Shown piece after piece: positions 52,401 through 59,672 of a DNA stretch of 64,000 nt. This DNA comes from Streptomyces sp. BK340 (GTDB taxonomy: Bacteria > Actinomycetota > Actinomycetes > Streptomycetales > Streptomycetaceae). A program made the position numbers and the translations under genes. Below the pieces are notes generated by a model. The model had not been told where the DNA came from. It worked only from the letters and a program-made list of their open reading frames with translations, and made no database searches. Each line of letters starts with the position of its first letter. Positions within the stretch are counted from its first letter, which is position 1. The stretch spans positions 248,001 to 312,000 of the forward strand of contig NZ_VISR01000003.1 in assembly GCF_007827595.1 (NCBI RefSeq). Direction: 5' to 3'.

Positions 52401-52970
52401 TCACATCGCGGGCGCGGCCAGGACCGTACGGCAGTCGAGCCAGGCGTCGGCACTGAGCAGGTCCTGGAGCCGGGTGAAGAGGGCGAGGAGGCCGGGGCCC
52501 CACTGCTCGCGGAAGGCGGGGTCGATGCGGGCGAGGTCGAGTTCGTTCGCGGCCGACAGCTCGGCGAAGTCCCGGCGCAGCTGCGGCTCCGGAACCCGGG
52601 AGAGGCCGGTGAAGCGGTCGTGGACGGGGGCGCCGGGCCGGGCGAGGTCGGGGTAGGTGGCCTTCCGGTCGCAGGAGGCGTACACGTAGACGATCTCCTC
52701 GGCCTCGGTGCCGATCAGCGCCGCGAGGTCCGTACGGCGGTCCACGGGGAGCAGCCCGGTGGGAAAGCCGTCGGTGCCGTAGAACGCGTGGCAGAGCCCG
52801 GCGAGCTGGAGGGCAGGGCGGGCCCGCCACAGGGCGAGCCGGTCCTGGACGCGCCTCAGGTGCGCGAGGAGGGTGCCGCCGGGGTGGGCCATGCCTTCCG
52901 CCCCCAGCTCGCGCAGGAGGGCCACGGCACGGTCGGCGGCGGGGTGAGCGGGCTCGGTGTTCGTGTCCAT
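52401..52970 (-). CDS. DUF6817-like protein (HD-superfamily resemblance)
   Basis: A 189-residue soluble protein. HPGGTLLAHLRRVQDRLALW and LAGLCHAFYGTDGFPTGLLP contain spaced His/Asp residues of the kind seen in HD-like hydrolases, and the family resemblance is to actinobacterial DUF6817. The later section has VYVYASCDRKATYPDL. I took the ATG at 52970 (AAAGAG three bases upstream); an ATG at 53027 is an alternative. Substrate unknown; it may be cotranscribed with the IclR gene. Confidence 0.6.
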   Translation of the reverse strand: MDTNTEPAHPAADRAVALLRELGAEGMAHPGGTLLAHLRRVQDRLALWRARPALQLAGLCHAFYGTDGFPTGLLPVDRRTDLAALIGTEAEEIVYVYASCDRKATYPDLARPGAPVHDRFTGLSRVPEPQLRRDFAELSAANELDLARIDPAFREQWGPGLLALFTRLQDLLSADAWLDCRTVLAAPAM

Positions 52971-53051
52971 GCGCTCTTTCTCTCCCAGGTCGTCGAGGAC
53001 ATGCCGCCGGCTGTTTGTCGCGTCCATGGCAACAGGGTCGGCTCCTCGCAC

Positions 53052-54260
53052 TCACGCCGACGGGTGGGCCGGACGGACGCCGGACCGGAACTTCGGGACG
53101 CGTACGGTGATCTTCGTGCCGGCCCCGACGCCGGTCTCGATGACCAGGCCGTGCGCGTCGCCGTACACCTGGCGCAGTCGCATGTCCACGTTGCTCAGGC
53201 CGATGCCGGCGGACGGGCCGCCCCTGCCGTGCAGGATCTCGCGCAGGCGCTGCGGCTCCATGCCGACGCCGTTGTCCTCGATGACGACCCGGGCCTCGGT
53301 TCCCTCGTCCTCCGCGGTGATCGTGATGCGACTGCGTTCGACGGACCCCTCCAGACCGTGTTTGAGCGCGTTCTCGACGAGGGGTTGCAGGCAGAGGAAG
53401 GGCAGCGTGACCGGCAACACCTCGGGGGCGATCCGCAGGGTCACCTCCAGGCGTCTGCCGAAGCGGGCGCGGGCGAGTTCGAGGTACTGCTCGATGGAGC
53501 GCAACTCCTCCGCGAGGGTCGTGAAGTCGCCTCCCCGGCGGAAGGAGTAGCGGGTGAAGTCGGCGAACTCCAGGAGGAGTTCACGGGCCCGCTCGGGGTC
53601 GGTACGGACGAACGAGGCGATGCTCGCGAGGGAGTTGTAGATGAAGTGCGGGGAGATCTGGGCGCGCAGGGCCCGGATCTCCGCCTCGATCACACCGGAG
53701 CGGGCCCGGTCCAGGTCGACGAGTTCGAGCTGGACGGAGACCCAGCGGGCCACTTCCTCGGCAGCCCGGACGATCACGGCGGACTCCTGATCGCCGAACG
53801 CGGCGAGCGTGCCGGGGGTCCGGCCGTCGACGGTGAGCGGTGCCACGACCCCCCGGCGGACGGGGCAGGTGTCGTCGTCGCAGGACAGCGCGAAGGTCTG
53901 GGTACGGCCGGTGCGCAGGGCGTGGGCGAGGTGCGCCTCGGCCTCGTCGCGGTGGTGGTCGCCGACGCCGTCCCAGGCCAGCACGGACTCCTCGTCGGTC
54001 AGGGCCAGGGCGACCGTGCCGAGCAGCGGGCGCAGCCGCCGGGCCGCCTTGCGGGCGGTGTCCGGGGTCAGGCCGGCGCGCAGGGGCGGTGCGGCGAGCG
54101 AGGCGGTGTGCAGGGTGTGGAAGGTGGCCCGTTCGACGGGGGTGCCGGGACCCGCCGGGTTCTCCTGCTGCCGGCGGGCGCCGGCATGGCCGAGGGCGGC
54201 GCCCAGCACGAACAGGGCGAGCGCGGCGAGGGCCAGGGCGACGGTGCCGAGTGCGCTCAC
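53052..54260 (-). CDS. LytS-like sensor histidine kinase
   Basis: A 402-residue kinase from the GTG at 54260, which overlaps the symporter stop. One N-terminal membrane segment (LGTVALALAALALFVLGAAL), a GAF-like region (about 60-190), the His_kinase motif with phosphoacceptor His (QISPHFIYNSLASIASFV), then HATPase boxes (VENALKHGLEG, VVIEDNGVGM, GIGLSNVDMRLRQ). This is the LytS/YehU group that normally pairs with LytTR response regulators. The cognate regulator is encoded at 56448-57215, separated by two transport genes. Confidence 0.9.
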   Translation of the reverse strand: MSALGTVALALAALALFVLGAALGHAGARRQQENPAGPGTPVERATFHTLHTASLAAPPLRAGLTPDTARKAARRLRPLLGTVALALTDEESVLAWDGVGDHHRDEAEAHLAHALRTGRTQTFALSCDDDTCPVRRGVVAPLTVDGRTPGTLAAFGDQESAVIVRAAEEVARWVSVQLELVDLDRARSGVIEAEIRALRAQISPHFIYNSLASIASFVRTDPERARELLLEFADFTRYSFRRGGDFTTLAEELRSIEQYLELARARFGRRLEVTLRIAPEVLPVTLPFLCLQPLVENALKHGLEGSVERSRITITAEDEGTEARVVIEDNGVGMEPQRLREILHGRGGPSAGIGLSNVDMRLRQVYGDAHGLVIETGVGAGTKITVRVPKFRSGVRPAHPSA

Positions 54261-56002
54261 GGGCGCACCCGGGTGCCGAGCAGGGCGGGCCGGCCGGTGA
54301 GTGTCTCGGGCAGATGGAGCCGGGCCATCGTGGCGGCGGCGCCGGCGGGGACGCGGTCGCGGGTGGCCAGGGAGATCAGCACCATCGCCGCGAACCCCAC
54401 CGGCACCGACCAGACGGCGGGCCAGGCCAGCAGGGTGTGCAGCCGGCCGGAGCGGGCGCCGCCCGCGATCGTCACCGTCACCGCGGTGAGCGCCGAGCCG
54501 CCGCCGAGGAGCAGTCCGGCGACGGCGCCGGGCGGGGTGAGGCCGCGCCACCAGATGCCGAGGAGGAGCAGCGGGCAGAACGAGGAGGCGGACACGGCGA
54601 AGGCCAGGCCGACCGCGTCGGCCACGGGCAGGTCGCTGACGACGGTGTTCGCGGCGGTCGGTACGGCGATCGCCGGCAGTGTCGCCAGCCGGAAGTGCCG
54701 GATGCCGAGGGTCGGCAGCACGTCCTGGGCGAGGACGCCGGCGACGGACATGGTGAGCCCGGAGACGGTGGACAGGAACGCCGCGCAGGCGCCGCCCGCG
54801 ACGAGGGCGCCGAGCAGGTCGCCGCCCACTCCGCCGATCAGCCGCTGCGGCAGCACGAGGACGGCCGCGTCGGTGTCACCGGTGAGCAGCAGGTCGGGCG
54901 CGTAGAGGCGGCCGAGCACGCCGTAGAGCGGGATCAGCAGGTAGAAGGCGCCGAGCAGACCGAGCACGACGACGGTGGTGCGGCGGGCGGCGCGGCCGTC
55001 GGGGTTGGTGTAGAACCGCACGACGACGTGCGGCAGGCCCATGGTGCCGAGGAAAGTGGCGAGGATCAGCCCGTAGGTGGCGTACAGGCCGTGCTGTTCA
55101 CGGCCGGCCGAGAGCGGGTTCGCCCAGCTCGACGGGGCCGTCTGGGTGAGGCCGACGTGGGGCAGGGGCACGCGGGCCCCGGACGGGAAGCGCAGGGTGG
55201 TGTCGGCGCCGATCCGGTGGGTGCCGGCGTCGAGGGTGAGCGGGCCGCCGTCCAGGTGCCGTCCGTCGACGGTTCCGCTCGCGGCGATCCGTACCGGCTC
55301 GTGGACGGTGAGGGTCAGCTGGCTGTCGAAGCGCACCGGGGTGGAGTGCCGGAAGACGGGCCGTTCGTCCCAGGACGGGGCCGGGGTGTGGTCCGCGCGC
55401 CAGGCGAGCAGCAGGAACACGGCGGGCACCAGGAGGGCGGTGAGTTTCAGCCAGTACTGGAACGCCTGGACGAAGGTGATGCTGCGCATGCCTCCGGCGG
55501 CGACCGCCACGGTGACCACGGCGGCGACGACCAGGCCGCCGAACCAGCCGGGCGCGCCGGTGAGCAGCCGCAGGGTCAGTCCGGCGCCGCGCAGTTGCGG
55601 CAGCAGATACAGCCAGCCGACGCCGACGACGAGCACGCTCGCGATCCGCCGGACGGCCCGGGACTCCAGCCGTGCCTCGGCGAAGTCCGGCAGGGTGTAG
55701 GCGCCGGAACGACGCAGCGGGGCGGCGACGAAGGCCAGCAGGACCAGGAACCCGGCGGTGTAGCCGATCGGGAACCACAGCATGTCGACGCCCTGGGCGA
55801 GGACCAGCCCGGCGACGCCCAGGAAGGAGGCTGCGGAGAGATACTCACCGCCGACGGCGAACGCGTTGAGCCGCGGCGGGACGCTGCGCGAGGCGACGTA
55901 GAAGTCCGAGGTGGTCCGGGAGATCCGCAGCCCCAGCGCGCCGACGAGCACCGTGGCCAGGACCACGGCCGTCACGCCGGCGATCGAGTACGTCTGGTTC
56001 AA
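54257..56002 (-). CDS. Sodium:solute symporter (cation/acetate symporter-like)
   Basis: A 581-residue polytopic protein of the SSS family. It has about 13 hydrophobic segments, with the early SSS signature (SRTTSDFYVASRSVPPRLNA, AVGGEYLSAASFLGVAGLV), GAYTLPDFAEARL, RSITFVQAFQYWLKLTA and PHVVVRFYTNPDG. A 90-residue beta-rich insert near 205-295 lies between transmembrane segments, as in ActP-like acetate/monocarboxylate transporters. The start is a TTG within the upstream stop (TTGA). It probably takes up a short carboxylate. Partner of the DUF485-like gene. Confidence 0.88.
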   Translation of the reverse strand: MNQTYSIAGVTAVVLATVLVGALGLRISRTTSDFYVASRSVPPRLNAFAVGGEYLSAASFLGVAGLVLAQGVDMLWFPIGYTAGFLVLLAFVAAPLRRSGAYTLPDFAEARLESRAVRRIASVLVVGVGWLYLLPQLRGAGLTLRLLTGAPGWFGGLVVAAVVTVAVAAGGMRSITFVQAFQYWLKLTALLVPAVFLLLAWRADHTPAPSWDERPVFRHSTPVRFDSQLTLTVHEPVRIAASGTVDGRHLDGGPLTLDAGTHRIGADTTLRFPSGARVPLPHVGLTQTAPSSWANPLSAGREQHGLYATYGLILATFLGTMGLPHVVVRFYTNPDGRAARRTTVVVLGLLGAFYLLIPLYGVLGRLYAPDLLLTGDTDAAVLVLPQRLIGGVGGDLLGALVAGGACAAFLSTVSGLTMSVAGVLAQDVLPTLGIRHFRLATLPAIAVPTAANTVVSDLPVADAVGLAFAVSASSFCPLLLLGIWWRGLTPPGAVAGLLLGGGSALTAVTVTIAGGARSGRLHTLLAWPAVWSVPVGFAAMVLISLATRDRVPAGAAATMARLHLPETLTGRPALLGTRVRP

Positions 56003-56334
56003 CGCGCGGTCACGTCACCCTCGTTGCGCTCGGCACGGCGGACGTACCAGGCGCCGGCGCACAGCAGGGCGGGATACGGCGCCACGCCCAGGACGAGCCA
56101 GACGCCCGGCCGGTTGCCGGCGAGCGGGAGCATCCGCAGGAGTACGGGCAGCAGGCCCAGTGGGGCCGCGAGCAGGAGGGTGACGGTCAGCGCAGCCCGC
56201 AGCTGACGGCGCATCAACGGCCCTACTGCCGGGTCGTCGTCGGGCTGGGCGGCCGCGGTGCGGGGCAGGGCGGCGCGGTCGGCGGCGGGCCGTCCGGTGA
56301 CCACTTCCCTGCGCGGGACGGACTCCGCACCCAT
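55999..56334 (-). CDS. Small membrane protein of the DUF485 type, symporter partner
   Basis: A 111-residue protein with a long charged N-terminus and two hydrophobic segments (LRAALTVTLLLAAPLGLLPV and WLVLGVAPYPALLCAGAWYV). Proteins of this size and topology are commonly encoded directly before acetate-type SSS transporters. It overlaps the symporter start by four bases. Confidence 0.7.
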   Translation of the reverse strand: MGAESVPRREVVTGRPAADRAALPRTAAAQPDDDPAVGPLMRRQLRAALTVTLLLAAPLGLLPVLLRMLPLAGNRPGVWLVLGVAPYPALLCAGAWYVRRAERNEGDVTAR

Positions 56335-56447
56335 GACGCACTCCCGACGCCGCGGTGATCACCTTGTTGCGGTGAGTGTACGCAGCGCGCCATCGGTGAG
56401 GTAGACGCCGGACGAGGTTCGCGCACGCCCGCCACGGCAGGCCGCGG

Positions 56448-57215
56448 TCACCGCGGTCTGCCCACCGCGCCCTGGGCCTGCCGCGCCAGCAGGTCCCGCA
56501 GTTCCCGGGCGTTGCGGCGGCTCACGGCGAGGATCCGGTCGCCGACGCGGACGGTCAGGTTGCCGCCGTCCAGGCGCAGTTCCTCGATGCGGCCGAGGGC
56601 GACCAGGCGGCTGCGGTGGATGCGGACGAAGCCGCGGGAGCGCCACTGCTCCTCCAGCGCGGACAGCGGGATCCGCACCAGGTGGCTGCCGCGCGGGGTG
56701 TGCAGGCGCGCGTAGTCGCCCTGCGCCTCGACGTAGGTGATGTCGTCGATGGGGACGAAGCGTGTCACCCCGCCCAGCTCCACGGGCACCTGGTCGCCGA
56801 ACGCGCCGGCCGGGCCCTGCACGGCGCGGGTCAGCTCGGCGACGCGCCGTACGGCCTCCGCGAAGCGCTCCTTGCGCAGGGGCTTGAGGAGGTAGTCCAC
56901 GGCCTTGAGGTCGAACGCCCTGAGCGCGAAGTCCTCGTGGGCGGTGACGAAGACGATCGGCGGTGGTGCGGCGAAGCCGCCGAGCAGGGCCGCCAGGTCG
57001 AGACCGCTGAGGCCGGGCATGTTGATGTCGAGGAAGACGACGTCGACGGCCTCGGCGCCGTCCGGCCCGGCCTCCCTGGCGCGTTCGAGCAGCCGCAGCG
57101 CCTCGGCGGCGTCCAGGGCGGGCAGGACGGTGCCGATCCGCGGGTCGCCGTCCAGCAGGTACAGCAGCTCCTCCAGGGCGGGTTCCTCGTCGTCCACCGC
57201 GAGTGCGCGCAGCAT
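56448..57215 (-). CDS. LytTR-family response regulator
   Basis: A 255-residue protein from the ATG at 57215 (GAGGGG upstream). The receiver domain has ALAVDDEEPALEELLYLL, phosphoacceptor Asp63 in VVFLDINMPG, Thr in VFVTAHEDFALRAF and Lys in DYLLKPLRKE. The C-terminal LytTR DNA-binding domain covers about 150-250 (ITYVEAQGDYARLHTPRG, FVRIHRSRLVAL). With the downstream symporter and the LytS-like kinase it forms a four-gene sensing and uptake unit. There is a 113-bp gap before the DUF485-like gene, where its target promoter could lie. Confidence 0.92.
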   Translation of the reverse strand: MLRALAVDDEEPALEELLYLLDGDPRIGTVLPALDAAEALRLLERAREAGPDGAEAVDVVFLDINMPGLSGLDLAALLGGFAAPPPIVFVTAHEDFALRAFDLKAVDYLLKPLRKERFAEAVRRVAELTRAVQGPAGAFGDQVPVELGGVTRFVPIDDITYVEAQGDYARLHTPRGSHLVRIPLSALEEQWRSRGFVRIHRSRLVALGRIEELRLDGGNLTVRVGDRILAVSRRNARELRDLLARQAQGAVGRPR

Positions 57216-57259
57216 CTCCGCATCCCCTCGTCTCCGCTTCCCTGCGAATGCCCAGAGTG

Positions 57260-59635
57260 TCAGTCCGGCAGCCGCATGCGCACCCTCTCCCCCGGACCGA
57301 CGCGCACCACGCGGTCCGGCAGCCGGATGTCGATGGGCGTGGGCCCCGAGGCCTTCGGCATGGCGGCCTCCAGCTGGCCGGAGCGCAGCCGCAGCCGTAC
57401 GCCCCAGTGGCCCTGGTAGCGCAACGAGAAGCCGTAGGAGGAGAGTTCCGGGAGCGGGACGGGGTCGAGCCGGAGTTCGCCGTCGCGGGTCTCCAGGCCG
57501 GTGAGGCAGCGCTGGACGAGGTCGAGGGTCCCGGCCATGGCACCGAGGTGGATGCCCTCGCCGGTGGTGCCGCCCTGGACGTCGGCGATGTCCCCGCGCA
57601 GCGTCTCCTGGACGAAGGACCAGGCGTCGGCGCGGCGGGCGCGGGCCAGGATCCAGCCGTGCACCAGACCGCTGAGGGTGGAGCCGTGCGTGGTGCGGTG
57701 CAGGTAGTGGTCGACCGTCGCGGTCCAGGTGTCCTCGTCGAGGCGGTGCCCCAGCCAGGAGAAGAGGGAGCGGAGTTCGTCCGGTGAGAACAGGTAGCCG
57801 AGCATCAGGACGTCGGCCTGCTTGGACGCCTTGTAGCGGTTGACGGTGTCGCCCTCCGCCTCCAGGATCCGGTCCAGGCGCCGGATGTCGCCGTACCGTT
57901 CGCGGTAGCCGTGCCAGTCCAGTTCGGCGAGGTCGCCGTACCCGTCGAACTGGCTGATCACACCGTCGTGGAAGGGCACGTGGAGGGTGCGGGAGACCTC
58001 TTCCCAGCGGGCGAGTTCGTCCTCCTCCAGGCCGGTGCGCTCGACGAGTTCGCGGCGGCGCGGCTCGGGCAGGTTGCGCAGCAGGTCCAGGGTCCGGGTG
58101 AGGACCCAGGCGGCGGTGACGTTGGTGTACGCGTTGTCGTCCAGACCGGGCCCGGGTGCGCCGGGGTAGGCGTCGTGGTACTCGTCGGGGCCGAGCACGC
58201 CTCGGATGCGGTGCCGGCCGAGGTGTTCGTCGTAGCCGGCCGAGTCGGCCCAGAAGCGGGCGATCTCGAGGAGCGTCTCGGCGCCGTCGGTGTGCAGGAA
58301 GTCCAGGTCGCCGCTGGCCTCGCAGTACTGCAGCACGTTGTACGCCACGGCCGAGCCGACGTGCCGCTGCAGCCGGGTGTGGTCGGGCATCCAGCGCCCG
58401 GAGCGGGGGTTGAGGTGCAGCTCCTGGGTCTCCTCGCGGCCGTCGCTGCCGCTCTGCCACGGGTACAGCGCACCACGCAGGCCGGCCTCGCGGGCCGCGT
58501 GCCGGGCCGCGTCCAGGCGGCGGTGGCGGTAACGCAGCAGGGCGCGGGAGACCTCGGGCAGATGGAGGTTGAGGTAGGGCAGGACGAACAGCTCGTCCCA
58601 GAATACGTGCCCCCGGTACGCCTCGCCGTGCAGTCCGCGGGCGGGCACGCCGACGTCGAGGTCGGCCGTGTGCGGGGAGAGGGTCTGCAGCACGTGGAAG
58701 AGGTGCAGGCGCAGGATGCGGCCGGGATCTCCCGGAACGTCGAGTTCGGACCGCCGCCACAGCTGCTCCCAGGCCGTGAGGTGCGAGGTGAGCAGCTCGT
58801 CGAAGCCCGGCGCGTCGGCGACCCGGTCGAGGGCCGCGCACAGCGGGTCGCTGATGGCGGGGTCGTGGGAGGTGTGCAGGGCGACGGTCTTGTCCACGGT
58901 GACCGTGCGTCCGGGCTCCATGGACAGCCACAGGCGCTGCACGGCCCGCTGCGTCTCATGGGCGTCCGACACCGGCACGTCGGCCACCAGCCGCGAGGCG
59001 AGCCCGACGGCGGCGTCCGAGGTACGGGTGTGGCAGCGCAGCCACATCGTGCCGGGCGCTGCCGCGCTGCCCGTCTCGACGTGGGTGAGGTGGCGGCCGT
59101 CGAGGTCCCGGTAGCGGGCCACGCCGGAGTTGGTGACGCCTCCGTCGAGCGCGGCCTCGACGTCCAGCTCGGTGGTGCGGCCCTCCACGGTGAGGTCGGT
59201 GCGCAGGGCGGCGAGGTGCGGGTCGGCCATGTGGACGAGGCGCAGCTGCCGGACGAGGAGCGTGCCGTCGGCGCCGAGCCGGTAGCGGGTACGGCGCTCC
59301 AGTACACCCGGGTCCAGGTGCAGGACCAACTGGTGTTCGGCGACCGGGGTGGTGTCGGGGGTGAGCCAGTCGCCCCCGGCGGGGCGGAAGCGGAGCGGCA
59401 GCCAGTTGGGCAGGTTGACCATGTCCTCGTTCTGGACGCGGCGCCCGGCGACCTCGGAGGTGAGCCGGTTGTAGCAGCCGGCCGCGTAGGTGCCGGGGTA
59501 GTGCACCGCGTCCGCGACGCACTCGGGCAGCGCCCCACGGGTGGCGAAGTAGCCGTTGCCGAGCGTGCACAGGGACTCCCGCAGGCGTTCCTCCGCGGGG
59601 TCGTAGCCGTCGTACTCCCACAGCAGACCCGTCAC
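57260..59635 (-). CDS. Glycoside hydrolase family 65 phosphorylase (trehalose/kojibiose/maltose phosphorylase-like)
   Basis: A 791-residue enzyme from the GTG at 59635, with AAGGGGG about nine bases upstream. N-terminal beta-sandwich (LRESLCTLGNGYFATRGALP), linker, then the (alpha/alpha)6 catalytic domain with HVFWDELFVLPYLNL, the general acid Glu in GVLGPDEYHD, and the phosphate-binding region KQADVL...THGSTLS. It reversibly phosphorolyses an alpha-glucobiose to beta-glucose 1-phosphate and glucose; which disaccharide cannot be told. A beta-phosphoglucomutase partner is not adjacent. Confidence 0.9.
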   Translation of the reverse strand: MTGLLWEYDGYDPAEERLRESLCTLGNGYFATRGALPECVADAVHYPGTYAAGCYNRLTSEVAGRRVQNEDMVNLPNWLPLRFRPAGGDWLTPDTTPVAEHQLVLHLDPGVLERRTRYRLGADGTLLVRQLRLVHMADPHLAALRTDLTVEGRTTELDVEAALDGGVTNSGVARYRDLDGRHLTHVETGSAAAPGTMWLRCHTRTSDAAVGLASRLVADVPVSDAHETQRAVQRLWLSMEPGRTVTVDKTVALHTSHDPAISDPLCAALDRVADAPGFDELLTSHLTAWEQLWRRSELDVPGDPGRILRLHLFHVLQTLSPHTADLDVGVPARGLHGEAYRGHVFWDELFVLPYLNLHLPEVSRALLRYRHRRLDAARHAAREAGLRGALYPWQSGSDGREETQELHLNPRSGRWMPDHTRLQRHVGSAVAYNVLQYCEASGDLDFLHTDGAETLLEIARFWADSAGYDEHLGRHRIRGVLGPDEYHDAYPGAPGPGLDDNAYTNVTAAWVLTRTLDLLRNLPEPRRRELVERTGLEEDELARWEEVSRTLHVPFHDGVISQFDGYGDLAELDWHGYRERYGDIRRLDRILEAEGDTVNRYKASKQADVLMLGYLFSPDELRSLFSWLGHRLDEDTWTATVDHYLHRTTHGSTLSGLVHGWILARARRADAWSFVQETLRGDIADVQGGTTGEGIHLGAMAGTLDLVQRCLTGLETRDGELRLDPVPLPELSSYGFSLRYQGHWGVRLRLRSGQLEAAMPKASGPTPIDIRLPDRVVRVGPGERVRMRLPD

Positions 59636-59672
59636 CGAAGCGGTCCCCCTTCGTGTGTGGGTGTCGGACCGG

